Shown: piece by piece, positions 10,679 to 21,275 of the stretch
Position numbering within the stretch: position 1 is the stretch's first letter
Layout of the letters: the number at the start of each line of letters is the position of its first letter
Origin: Mauremys mutica
Lineage: Eukaryota; Chordata; Testudines; Geoemydidae
NCBI RefSeq assembly: GCF_020497125.1
Contig: NC_059080.1
Location: 46,813,563-46,877,562, forward strand
Length of the DNA: 64,000 bases
Direction of reading: 5' to 3'
Notes under the pieces: generated by a model
Database searches by the model: none
What the model saw: only the letters and a program-made list of their open reading frames with translations
Told to the model about the DNA's origin: nothing
Position numbers and translations under genes: made by a program

Positions 10679-13051
10679 GGCCTGGTCTACAGTACAATTT
10701 TAGGTTGAATTTAGCAGTGTTACCTCAATTTAAGCCTGGACCTGTCCACACAACGAAGCCCTTTTTTTTTTACTTAAAGGGATCTTTAAATCGATTTCTT
10801 TACTCCACCTCCGATGAGGGGATTAGCGCTGAAATCGGTCTTGCCGGGTCGAATTTGGGGTAGTGTGGATGCAATTCGATGGTATTAGCCTCCAGGAGCT
10901 ATCCCAGAGTGCTCCATTGTGACCACTCTGGACAGCGCTCTCAACTCAGGCCTGGTCTACACTACACGTTTAAACCGATTTTAGCAGCGTTAAACCAATT
11001 TAACGCTGCACTTGTCCACACAACGAGGCCTTTTATATCGATATAAAGGGCTCTTTAAACTGGTTTCTGTACTCTTCCCCGACAAGAGGAGTAGCGCTGA
11101 AATCGGTATTACCATATCGGATTAGGGTTAGTGTGGCCGCAAATCGACGGTATTGGCCTCCGGGCGGTATCCCACAGTGCACCATTGTGACTGCTCTGGA
11201 CAGCAATCTGTACTCGGATGCACTGGCCAGGTAGACAGGAAAAGCCCCGCGAACTTTTGAATTTCATTTCCTGTTTGCCCAGCGTGGAGCTCTGATCAGC
11301 ACAGGTGGCGATGCAGTCCCAAATCCAAAAAGAGCTCCAGCATGGACTGTACGGGAGATACTGGATCTGATCGCTGTATGGGGAGGCAAATCTGTTCTAT
11401 CACAGCTCCGTTACAGAAGACGAAATGACAAAGCATTTGAAAAAATCTCCAGAGGCCACAGCAGGGACTCAGCACAGTGCTGCGTGACAAGCGTAATGGA
11501 AAGCCAAAGAATCAAATGGACACTCATGGAGGGAGGGAGGGGGTACTGAGGACTCCAGCTATCCCACAGTCCCCGCAGTCTCTGAAAAGCATTTGCATTC
11601 TTGGCTGGGCTCCAAATGCCTGAAGGGTCAAAAACATTTTCCCGGGTGTTTCAGGGTGTATGTCGTCAATTTACACCCTTCACCCCTCCCCCCCCGAAAG
11701 AAAAGGGAAAAAAATTGTTTCTCGCCTTTTTTCAATGTCACCCTATGTCTACTGCATGCTGCTGGTAGACAGGGTGCTGGAGAGCTAAACAGCAGCATCC
11801 TCTCCCTGGTGGCAGACAGTACAGTACAGTACAGTAGGACTGGTATCCATTCTTGTCATCCACCCATGAGTGCTCCTGGCTGGCCTCGGTAAAAATAGGA
11901 ATGACTCCTGGTCATTCCCAGCAGATGGTACAGAATGGCTGGTAACCGTCCTCATCATAGCAACTGGGGACTGAGCTCCATCAGCCCCTCCTCCCGTCAT
12001 GTATAAAGAAAAGATTCTGTACTGCCTGGACTATCATAGCAGTGGAAGGCTGGTCTCCTCTCACCCGCTACCCTTTAATGTCCTGCCTGGACTATCATAG
12101 CAGCTGGAGGCTTCCTCCCCCTCATTTTATCTCACTAAAAAGTCTGTGTTTCTTATTCCTGCATTCTTTATTACTTCATCACACAAATGGGGGGACACTG
12201 CCACGGTAGCCCAGGAGGGTTGGGGGAGGAGGGAAGCGGGAAGCAACGGGTAGGGTTGTTGCAGGGGCACCCCCTAGAATGGCATGCAGCTCATCATTTC
12301 TGTGGGATCTCTGGGGCTCTGACACAGAGTGGCTGTGCTCTCTGGTTCTCTAGTACACTTGCCCCATATTCTAGGCAGGACTGACTCTATTTTTAGACAA
12401 AACATAGGAAGGGATTCCCATTTTTCCCTATGCACCCCCGGCCAACCTCAGCGAGGCTAGCCAGGAGCACCCATGATAGCAGCAGATGGTACAGAACGGC
12501 TGATAACCGTCATCTCATCGCCAATTTACAATGGCATGGTAGATGGTACAATATGACTGGTAACCATCTCTGCTATTTTGCAAAGGCAAATGAATGCTGC
12601 TGTGTAGCAGTGCAGTACCGCGTCTGTCAGCAGCATCCAGTACATATACGGTGACAGTGACAAAAGGCAAAATGGGCTCCATGATTGCCATGCTATGGCG
12701 TCTGCCAGGGCAATCCAGGGAAAAAGGGCGCAAAATGATTGTCTGCAGTTGCTTTCCCGGAGGAAGGATTGAGTGACGACATTTACCCAGAATCACCCAC
12801 GACACTGTTTTTGCATTGGGATCTCAACCCAGAATTCCAATGGGCAGTGGAGACTGCGGGAACTGTGGGATAGCTATCCACAGTGCAACACTCCAGAAGT
12901 TGATGCTAGGCTTGGTACTGTGGACGCAGTCTGACGACTTAATGCACTTAGAGCATTTTGTGTGGGGACACACACAATCGACTGTATAAAAATGATTTCT
13001 AAAAAAGCGACTTCTATAAATTTGACCTAATTTCGTAGTGTAGACATACCC
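10679..13051 (+). mobile_element. PIF/Harbinger-type DNA transposon, nested and double-headed
   Basis: The terminal motif GGCCTGGTCTACAnTAC occurs at the left edge (10679) and again at 10949. Its inverted counterpart 'gtagtgtagacataccc' ends the element near 13051. Segment 10679-10948 is the 5' end of one copy; the second copy starts at 10949 and runs through. Inside are a Myb/SANT-like coding remnant (11311 onward) and recurring motifs such as 'agatggtacag' (about 11925, 12484) and 'cctggactatcatagcag' (about 12025, 12084). No intact transposase is visible. Assignment to PIF/Harbinger rests on the Myb/SANT partner gene and on similarity to widespread turtle repeats. A clean 3-bp target duplication could not be confirmed here. 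Confidence 0.7.
11311..11895 (+). pseudogene. Degenerate Myb/SANT-like DNA-binding protein remnant of a Harbinger element
   Basis: The start codon at 11311 opens a frame matching MQSQ-type N-termini of the Myb/SANT-like domain proteins that accompany Harbinger transposases in turtles. After seven codons a one-base shift is needed to read the conserved helix AWTVREILDLIAVWG, followed by a second-helix region containing FEKIS. Downstream the frame has several stops. In intact elements this protein would bind transposon ends and help the DDE transposase. Here it is broken by frameshift and stops and cannot make a working product. Confidence 0.68.
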
Positions 13052-13845
13052 TGAGTGTATGTACAGCGCCTAGCATGGGGTGCCCCTGATCTTGGTTTGG
13101 CCTTTGAGGGCTGCTGGAATACAAAATGACTATAATTGTTTCAATGGGTTTTGGATCAGGCCCCTGATCACCCAAATGCATTTCCACTTGCAGCCAATGC
13201 TCTGCCCTTGTGCCAGTCCCTTTGCTTTGGGTCAGTCACACACTTCAGCTGGGCTGAGGGTTGCTTTAGTTTGATCATCACATTGGGTATTGGCTTTGGA
13301 GAGGACTCCATGTTGGAGCCCGAGCTCTGAAACCCCAACTCCCTATCAGAATATCTTCAGCTGGCTGCATGCCACACATGATAAACACTTACCATGTGTC
13401 ACAAGGGATCATGTGACATACACTATGTCTCATATAAGGCCTCACATGTCAAATACTTAATAAGGCTACCTCACTTCCACCCTCTTTCCCCCATGTTTAT
13501 GAAATTACTGTCTTCATTTGAAGTGATGTTCTCCTCAGACTGAGCCCAATGGACACATCAGGACAACTGGCTCGTTTCATGCACTGCAGAGAACAGGAGG
13601 TCTGCATTGCCCTGGACATGGATTGGATCCATTGATAAGATCTATGATCCTAGGGGTTTGTAATGTTGCATTGCTAGTGGATCTTCTTAGTGGAAATCCG
13701 TTTGAACACGGAGTTCTAGCATGTACTTGTAAACTGTGTTTTATCTGGCTGCATATAGAACAGAAATCCTTAATGCCTTGACATCATGGTGAAAGCCAAG
13801 ACCTTACTGCTGACCTATATGGATTAACCTGCAGCTCCTAGTGGT

Positions 13846-14059
13846 CTAGGAGGTCTCAGACTTTTGGGCATTGGGGGCCACAACTTCTATTCACGATAAC
13901 CAAGCCCCTGTCTTCCTTCCATTCACCATGGCAGCTATTGCTTACAAAGATGTTATTGTATACTTAGCATCTTTTCACGTGGATTTGCAGGTGGAAACAA
14001 GGAGGAGGAGCCAGCATCATGTGACCATGGTCCATGTAGCACAGTTTGAGAACCAGCTG
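13846..14059. mobile_element. Probable hAT-type non-autonomous element, decayed
   Basis: The left end 'aggaggtctcagactttt' and the right end 'cagtttgagaaccagctg' are imperfect inverted repeats of the common hAT terminus CAGNGGTTCTCAAACTT. I found no convincing 8-bp duplication. Confidence 0.45.
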
Positions 14060-14257
14060 TTTATAGAGGAGGGGCAGTAGTCCAGGCCATCATGTACACA
14101 GAATGCTTAGATTCTATATAGTACATGATCCTTTACAAACATCACTGGTAATTTTATAGTGGTATGGTTTTAGGAAACATTCGGAGCTTAGAACTTATGT
14201 GAATCAAGGTGATATATAGTATGGCTAATTTAACAAATGAATCGTCACACAAAGTAC

Positions 14258-14283
14258 ATCTCTCTCTCTCTCTCGTCTCTCCC
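14258..14283. repeat. (TC)n microsatellite
   Basis: A short run of alternating TC dinucleotides lies in otherwise unremarkable sequence. Confidence 0.85.
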
Positions 14284-14934
14284 TCCATTCTTTTGGCCTT
14301 TTCTAAACCTTTCTTGCTCCATAAGCTAAGGTCCTGGGGGATTCAATGAAAGCAGAAAAAATGGCAATAATAATCCTTCTGTCATCCCCTGGGGGAAGGA
14401 GGAGATTTGGATGGCTGCGTAAAAGTCAATAGAAAGAAAGGGGGATGTTACTTCACTAGTGGGTTTGCAGTTGCTCCTAATCCAGGTTAGATTAAACAGG
14501 ATCCCTTGAATGGTTAAATGATGATAGCATCTTGGAGAGCCAGTTCTGCCTCCCCAATCCAGAGAGGGGGAATTCCCATTGACTCTAATGGGCACTGGGC
14601 CTGTGTAACTGGCCCCAGAGGGTTTGTCTGCATTGCAGCGAGGAGCGAGCCTCCTTGCCTGGGTAGACAGACTCATTCTAGCGGGATTGGAGCTCCCATA
14701 CTAAAGAGAGCCATGTGGCTGCTGCAGGTTGGGCTGCAGCACAGGCCCTCCAGATGAGGGGTCAAGTGGGCTAGAGAGCCAGGGCTCCCACATCCTTACT
14801 GTTGTTTTTAGAGTGTTAGCTCAAGCCCTGCTAGCACGAGTCTGTCCCCCAGGCTAGGAAGCTGACTCCCGGCTGCATTATCACCCATTAGCGTGGCATC
14901 ATGGCTTGAAGAACCAAATGTCATGAACGTGAGA

Positions 14935-15150
14935 AATCAGGAGGAAAAGAGCAGTGAGTCCAGAATTGTGAGTTTTGTTACAGGCACTGCTAGTATGTGT
15001 GACCTTGGCCAAGTCACTTGACTGCTCTGTGCCTCAGTTTCCCCATGTGTAAAATAGGAGTAATACCTACTTATCTCACAGGGCGTGGGTGAAGGTTAAT
15101 TCACTAATATTTGTGAAGTGCTTCAAGAGCCTTGGCTGGAAGCATAGTGG
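14935..15150 (+). repeat. MIR-like CORE-SINE
   Basis: The core reads 'gaccttggccaagtcacttg', 'tgcctcagtttccccatgtg', then 'taaaatag'. It is followed by the usual 'tttgtgaagtgcttcaagag' tail. These are the hallmarks of MIR/CORE-type SINEs of amniotes. Confidence 0.8.
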
Positions 15151-15204
15151 AGGGTAACACATGCTCAGTACGCACCTCTCCAATTCTTCATTCATTCATA
15201 CATG

Positions 15205-15295
15205 CGGTAGCTCTGAGAGGCCCATTGTGCTAGGCACTGTACACGCATATAACTAAAGATGATTTCAGTGCCAAAGAACTTGCTCTCTAAGTAGT
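15205..15295. repeat. Dispersed repeat fragment ('gtgctaggcactgtac' family)
   Basis: The sequence 'tgtgctaggcactgtacacg' and then 'gccaaagaacttgctctcta' matches a repeat tail seen again in variant form near 59445-59520. No coding sequence is present. Confidence 0.45.
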
Positions 15296-15819
15296 AAAAA
15301 TTTCTCATGTACAGTGGCACTATTTCATTGCCGGCAACCTCACCCTGAGATTTCACGTGTCTGTGAATTTTGACAAAATGGCTGTTTGCACTGAAAAAAA
15401 TGAGAGAACTTTGAAGTTTGCATTGGGCCCCTCTTTTCTTTTCAAATGGGCCCATTTTAGCTATGGGCCAGTTCACTTTCACTTGGCAAGGGGCCTCTGG
15501 GCAAGTGAAAAAAGTCACAAAATATTTGAATGAAAATTCACCCATGCTAGAATATTTTGCCCTCCTACGATATTGAAACAACCCCTATATACAATGTCAT
15601 CCCTTTTACATCATAGTAGGCAAAATAAATGTAGAAGATCTATTAGTTCCCCTGCTCACCCTTGTTCCTGAAACAGGGATCAGAGACCTAAGGAAACTGG
15701 GACCCTCCCTTGAACTTTGAATCTGTAGGGGATGCTAGGGGAAGTCTGCTCATATTTCTGTCTTGCTGGATCATTCCATTCAAATGTGAAAGAAGTTCAA
15801 AATGGAAGATCCCACAGAC

Positions 15820-16055
15820 CAGTGTTGCCCAACCTTATTACACAGGAGGGCCACATAAACCTAACCACAGCTTTGTATGGGCCAAACAGATTCTGTTTTG
15901 TATTGATTTAGATAACTAAACTAAAATGATGTAAACCTGACAACAAAACGCTAATGAATCAGCTGTTAGTACATTGTGCTGAAGCAGGCCATGGGCCTTA
16001 TGAAATACTCTGGTGGGCCAAGTGCGGCCCATCGGCTGCAGGTTGGGCAACCCTT
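15820..16055. mobile_element. hAT-type MITE
   Basis: The left end CAGTGTTGCCCAACCTT and right end AGGTTGGGCAACCCTT are near-perfect inverted repeats. The flanks are ccacagac (15812-15819) and ccacagat (16056-16063), an 8-bp duplication with one mismatch, as expected for hAT. The 236-bp interior has no transposase. Confidence 0.8.
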
Positions 16056-16338
16056 CCACAGATGACAGACAATTCGGTATTGACTGAGTCTTGAGTGAAA
16101 ATAATACAGCAAGAGAGTAGAAGGTGTAGGTGACATTTTCTGCCTCTTGCTTGGATGTGGAGCTGAGATGAGGGAGGACATAAAAGGGGGTACATATGGT
16201 GCTTTAGAAAATCAAACCATCTGGGGGCACTGAGGTGAGCAAATCCTCCCTCTCCCTAAAACCTATCAGTAGGGGTATAGAGGCTCTGACACTTTTAGAA
16301 CCACTCTCTTCTGGACAGCTTGTTAACTCCAAGTGCTT

Positions 16339-16392
16339 GATCCAATGCCCATTGATGTCAATGGGAGGATTCTCATTGGTTTCAATGGGCAT
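16339..16392. repeat. Short palindromic MITE-like repeat
   Basis: The sequence 'atgcccattgatgtcaatgg' pairs with 'tggtttcaatgggcat' as an imperfect foldback. It is the same type as 6346-6413. Confidence 0.55.
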
Positions 16393-16710
16393 TTCCTCTC
16401 CTCCCTCATTTTAGTGTGTGGGTGATGGTTGAAATACTTCTTGCTGTCTCTGCCATGGAAGAGGTTAGCTTTCTCAATTTGAGAAACTGATGGAAAACAC
16501 CACAAAATCATGTCCCAGTTCCAGATGTTCCCCTGATTTGGGGGGAAACATCTGCTCACCAACATGGTTCAGGTTGGGAACTAGTGTCTAAGCCCTAAAA
16601 AGCACGAATAGTCCCAGGTATTATTTTTGGCCACCAGAGGGTGCCCATATTGTTCCAGATATGCACTAAAAATGGATGGAGGTTGGTGAAAACACAATTG
16701 TCAGTTGGCT

Positions 16711-16873
16711 AAAGAATATCAGGGTTGGAAGGGACCTCAGAAGATCATCTAGTCTATCCCGTTACTCAAAGCAGGACCAAACCCCAGACCCCTATGTGGT
16801 CCCCTCGAGGATTGAGCTCATAACCCTAGGTTTAGCAGGCCAATGCTCAAACCACTGAGCTATTCCTTCTCCT
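16711..16873 (-). repeat. Cryptodira-type tRNA-derived SINE, antisense
   Basis: The minus strand shows the tRNA-like head 'tagctcagtggtttgagcat' and 'gggttatgagctcaatcc' (internal promoter box A and B regions), then 'agaggtccct'-type sequence and the tail complement of 'agaatatcagggttggaagg'. It is essentially full length. This SINE class is a marker of cryptodiran turtles. Confidence 0.85.
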
Positions 16874-17164
16874 CAAAGTATAGGCCCTCTGCTTTCCCCA
16901 GGTCATAGCTAGCTTAAGGCAAGTTCTGTGTTCACAAGAAATGTTAAGGAAATCAGACATCATTTTGCTGGGTGTTTTATGTCTTCAATGCAAAAAAGAA
17001 GGCCCTAGAGTTTTCTGTCCACAGTGAACCAAGAAAAGGGGTTTGTTTAGTGGGTGATGTCTGAGTGACTGGGTCAGTCCCAAAACTAGGTAAGTGATGA
17101 GTCCCTGTTATATGTGAATCCCTCCATGAAGATCTGATTCCAAAATCTATTCCAGCCTGGCCCC

Positions 17165-17523
17165 CTGGGGGACCAAACCACTGTGCATATCTCTCTATCA
17201 GTGTTATAGAGGGTGGACAATTTATGACTTTACCCTGCATAAGCTTTATACAGAGTAAAACGGATTTATTTAGGGTTTGGATCCCATTGTGAACTGGGTG
17301 TCTGGGTTCAGGAGACAGGTAACCTGCTCAGCTGTTTTCAGTTAAGTCTGCAGCTTTTGGGGCATGGACCAGACCCTGGGTCTGTGTTGCAACAGGCTAG
17401 CATGTCTGGCTCAACAAGGCAGGGTTCTGGAAGTCCCAAGTTGGCAGGGAAAATGGGCTCAGAGGTAATTTCAGCACATCGGGTGACAGTCTTAAGAGGG
17501 TCTCTGTGACTGAACCCGTCACA
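17165..17523 (+). mobile_element. 5'-truncated LTR fragment, same family as 60308-61453
   Basis: The terminus 'gggtctctgtgactgaaccc' then 'gtcaca' matches the reverse complement of the left end of the LTR at 60308. Internal stretches also match: the 'aagctttatacagagtaaaa' region, 'cccagacaccc'-type sequence, and 'ggtctgtgttgcaacaggct'. This copy is in plus orientation and lacks the upstream promoter half. Confidence 0.7.
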
Positions 17524-18264
17524 TACCTCATGTCCCCTCCTGGTGACCCCCACACAGATACGTGACCCACTGTATCCTTCTACCCCTTCCTGAGCTCCAG
17601 TGGCCACCTTCCTACTCCTTCCATCTGCCTAGCTCTGCTCCTGCACTCGGACCCTGTCTGTATAGTCCAGGGTGTCTGTCCTGCTCTTTATCGTTTGGTA
17701 TCCACGGAGTGCTGTCAGTGGATATGTGCTGCCCATGAAAGAAATAGCACATAGATTCACTGAATCCCCAGCAACAGCCCCAAAGGCCCAATCCTGCAAA
17801 ATGCCGAGTGCCCTCCATGTCCACTGAAATGAAGTGGCAAGTGCCCCTGACCTCTCAGATGAGGCTCTCAGGCCCGAATCATGGTTGCCCCATGGCTACT
17901 TTGTACCATCATAGCCAATGCAATTTGGCCATTAAGCAGCCCCATGTTCTCCTGTAACAGAGGGCCCTTTCCACCATTCACAGACCCAGGGCTGCCAACT
18001 CAGCACCCCAAAATGGGGATTTAGGGGCTGTGAAGGAGGGCTGGCAATGGGAGGTAGTTTGGCTTGAATATTAACATATCCCAGCTGTTCCCTGGCTATT
18101 GGAAGACCCCAGGCATGTGACCCGCTCCCAAGGGTTCAGGTTCTAGGGATTGCTGGATGCTGCAGATAAAACTGCTCACAAATTGACCATGGATATTATT
18201 TTTTTCTGTTGAAAAACTGTGTTTTCAGTTAGTCATTTCCCAACCAGGCCTATTGATGAGTGAA
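17524..18264. other. Gene-free stretch, unassigned
   Basis: No protein similarity or clear repeat structure is seen. A short AT-rich piece near 18195 ('ttctgttgaaaaactgtgtt') may be a fragment of the AT-rich repeat found at 6975-8040. Confidence 0.45.
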
Positions 18265-18276
18265 TCTCTACACTGT

Positions 18277-19911
18277 AAAAGCAGCAAAGAATCCTGTGGC
18301 ACCTTATAGACTAACAGACGTTTTGCAGCATGAGCTTTCGTGGGTGAATACCCACTTCTTCAGATGCAAGTGGTGGAAATTTCCAGGGGCAGGTAAATAT
18401 ATGCAAGCAAGAAGCAAGCTAGAGATAACGAGGTTAGTTCAATCAGGGAGGATGAGGCCCTGTTCTAGCAGTTGAGTGAAAACCAAGAGAGGAGAAACTG
18501 GTTCTGTAGTTGGCAAGCCATTCACAGTCTTTGTTTAATCCTGAGCTGATGGTGTCAAATTTGCAGATGAACTGGAGCTCAGCAGTTTTTCTTTGAAGTC
18601 TGGTCCTGAAGTTTTTTTGCTGCAGGATGGCCACCTTAAGATCTGCTATTGTGTGGCCAGGGAGGTTGAAGTGTTCTCCTACAGGTTTTTGTATATTGCC
18701 ATTCCTAATATCTGATTTGTGTCTATTTATCCTTTTCCTTAGAGACTGTCCAGTTTGGCCGATGTACATAGCAGAGGGGCATTGCTGGCATATGATGGCA
18801 TATATTACATTGGTGGACGTGCAGGTGAATGAACCGGTGATGGTGTGGCTGACCTGGTTAGGTCCTGTGATGGTGTCGCTGGTGTAGATATGTGGGCAGA
18901 GTTGGCATCGAGGTTTGTTGCATGGATTGGTTCCTGAGCTAGAGTTACTATGGTGCGGTGTGCAGTTACTGGTGAGAATATGCTTCAGGTTGTCTGTGGG
19001 CGAGGACTGGCCTGCCACCCAAGGCCTGTGAAAGTGTGGGATCACTGTCCAGGATGGGTTGTAGATCCCTGATGATGCGCTGGAGGGGTTTTAGCTGGGG
19101 ACTGTATGTGATGGCCAGTGGAGTCCTGTTGGTTTCTTTCTTGGGTTTGTCTTGCAGTAGGAGGCTTCTGGGTACATGTCTGGCTCTGTTGATCTGTCTC
19201 CTTATTTCCTCGTGCGGGTACTGTAGTTTTGAGAATGCTTGGTGGAGATTTTGTAGGTGTTGGTCTCTGTCTGTGGGGTTAGAGCAGATGCGGTTGTATC
19301 TCAGTGCTTGGCTGTAGACAATGGATCTTGTGGTGTGCCCGGGATGGAAGCTGGAGGCATGAAGGTAGGCATAGCGGTCGGTAGGTAGGTTTTCGGTATA
19401 GGGTGGTGTTAATGTGACCATCAATTATTTGCACCGTAGTGTCTAGGAAGTGGACCTCCCGTGTAGATTGGTCCAGGCTGAGGTTGATGGTGGGGTGGAA
19501 GCTGTTGAAATCATGGTGGAATTTTTCCAGAGTCTCCTTCCCATGGGTCCAGATGATGAAGATGTCATCAATGTAGCGTAGGTAGAGAAGGGGCGTGAGT
19601 GGACGGGAGCTGAGGAAGCGTTGTTCCAGGTCAGCCATAAAAATATTGGCATATTGTGGGGCCATGCGGGTGCCCATAGCGGTGCCACTGATCTGGAGAT
19701 ATATATTGTCATCAAATTTGAAATAGTTGTGTCTGAGGATAAAGGCACAGAGCTCAGCAACCAGTTGTGCTGTGGCATCATCAGGGATACTGTTCCTGAA
19801 AGCTTGTATTCCATCAGCATGTGGGATGTTGGTGTAGAGAGCCTCTACATCCATGGTGGCCAGGATGGTGTTTTCTGGAAGGTCACCAATGCAGGTCTCT
19901 ACACTGGAAGG
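18277..19911 (-). mobile_element. Penelope-like retroelement (RT plus GIY-YIG endonuclease), 5'-truncated and frameshifted
   Basis: Read on the minus strand, the coding remnant starts within the reverse transcriptase (MDVEALYTNIPH, GTAMGTRMAPQYANIFM, then the catalytic RYIDDIF). It continues through a spacer (SIVYSQALRYNRICS; the INRARHVPRSLL region) to a C-terminal GIY-YIG nuclease: IYAIICQQC..MYIGQTGQSLRKRINRHK and later GEHFN. This RT-to-GIY-YIG order defines Penelope-like elements. A 4-bp duplication ('taggtagg', about 19388) and another indel near 18990 break the frame. The 3' end is the widespread 'aagaagtgggtattcaccca' turtle repeat. The 12-bp repeat TCTCTACACTGT flanks the copy at 18265-18276 and 19912-19923. 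The element copies itself by target-primed reverse transcription when intact; this copy is dead. Confidence 0.92.
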
Positions 19912-19923
19912 TCTCTACACTGT

Positions 19924-20280
19924 GATCATAGACTCACAGAAATGCAGAGCTGGAAGGGATCTTGAGAAATCACTTAGTCCAGCCACCCTATGCTGAGCAG
20001 GACTAAGTAAACCTAGACCAGCCCTGACAGGTGTTTGTCCAACCTGCTCTTAGAAACCTCCAATGATGGGAATTCCACAACCTCCCTTGGAAACCTGTTC
20101 CAGAGCTTAACTGTCCCGAGTGTTAGAAAGATTTTCCTAATATCTAACCTAAGCCCATGGTTTCTTGTCCTATCTTCAGTGGACATTGAGAACAATTGAT
20201 CACTGTCCTCTTTAGACCATCTGGTAACCAATTTGAAGACTGTCATCAGGTCCCCTGATGGGGTGTGGTTGCAGTTCATG
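19924..20280 (-). mobile_element. CR1 LINE 3' end
   Basis: The minus-strand frame carries CR1 ORF2 C-terminal motifs: DRTRNHGLRLDIRK, VKLWNRFPREVVEFPSLEV. The 3' terminus 'atcatagactcacagaaatg' is typical of CR1. It abuts the Penelope-like element, and the junction duplicates 'tctctacactgt'. Heavily 5'-truncated. Confidence 0.88.
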
Positions 20281-20529
20281 TAGACGTAGCTGAGCTAGCT
20301 TTAATCTAGCTCCTTCTGGCACCAGACCAATGCAACCACCACAGTGTGGGCTTCAGCACAGGCTGTACAGCTCTAGGTAATCACTTGGGCGGCTAGCCCA
20401 CACTGAAGGCCATGCTGCTGTGGCTTCACTGCTCCAGCCCCAAAGCTCACACGAGTAAAGCCGGCTCAGGTACGTGTACACATGCTGCAATCACACCCTG
20501 TGACTGCAGTGTAGACATGCCCTGACAGG

Positions 20530-20776
20530 CAGGGCCGACTCCAGGTTTTCTGCCGCCCTAAGCTGTGCAAAAAAAAAAAAAAAAAAGCCACGGCAGCGCA
20601 ATCGCGCCGCTCCACTCTGGCGGCTGGTCCTTCGCTCCGAGAGAGAGTGAGGGACCCACCACCGAATTGCCACCGAAGACCTGGATCTGCCACCCCAATA
20701 CTGGCCAGAATGCCGCCCCTTGGTATTGGCCGCCCCAAGCACCTGCTTCTTTAGCTGGTGCCTGGAGCCGGCCCTG
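20530..20776. mobile_element. hAT-type MITE with perfect 8-bp TSD
   Basis: Inverted ends CAGGGCCGACTCCAGG and CCTGGAGCCGGCCCTG are flanked by identical ctgacagg at 20522-20529 and 20777-20784. The interior holds an A18-type homopolymer (20569-20586) and a 'ccaccgaattgccaccgaag' motif shared with the elements at 28497 and 55910. It has no coding capacity, and overlapping minus-strand frames here are artefacts. Confidence 0.92.
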
Positions 20777-20989
20777 CTGACAGGCAATGCGTGGCCCTTC
20801 ATCCACAGGTCTCTAGCATGGACTGTGCTGCCCTCCAGCAGTGGGGCTGAACCAGCCTGTGCACTCATTGGGTTTAGCCCATGATTAGGTTTTGGACTGG
20901 AACTTCCACAATGTTCAGGGTTGTCTGGACACGGGGTTGGACCCATCTCTAAAGGGTTTGGGATCTAGACCTTGGAAAACATCAAAGAG

Positions 20990-21275
20990 AGGGAGCCTGG
21001 TCTTGTGGTTAGGGCACGGGCCAACTATGTGGAAGACCCAAATTCAGTTTCCTGCTCTGTCATGGACTTCCTATGTGACCTTAGCCAAACCACTTCCCCT
21101 CTCTGTGCCTCAGTTCCCCATCTGTAACATGGGGATAATAACGCTCACCTACCTCCCAGCACTGTTGTGAGGCTCAATACATTCAAAGATTGAGAAGCAC
21201 TTTGAGATCTACTGCTGACAAGTGCTATATAAGAAATAGGCATTATTATTTTATTTTATTAATTATTATTATTCA
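20990..21275 (+). repeat. Near full-length MIR-like CORE-SINE
   Basis: A tRNA-like head ('tggttagggcacgggcc') is followed by the core 'gtgcctcagttccccatctg' then 'taacatggggataataa', and by the tail 'agcactttgagatctactgc' and 'tgctatataag'. It ends in an ATT-rich simple repeat (21241-21275). Confidence 0.88.

Larger units (their letters stand above)
10497..13110 (+). repeat. MIR-like SINE, split by a Harbinger-type insertion
   Basis: The left part (10497-10678) has the head and core ('ttgggtaagtcaaagaattt', 'tttcccatctgtaatatagg') and then 'cagggactgtctcactatg'. The expected tail 'gtgtatgtacagcgcctagc' resumes only at about 13052. Everything between is transposon sequence. The reconstruction is direct because other copies in this window (28272 onward) run uninterrupted from 'ctctctcacta' into 'tgtatgtacag'. 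Confidence 0.75.
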
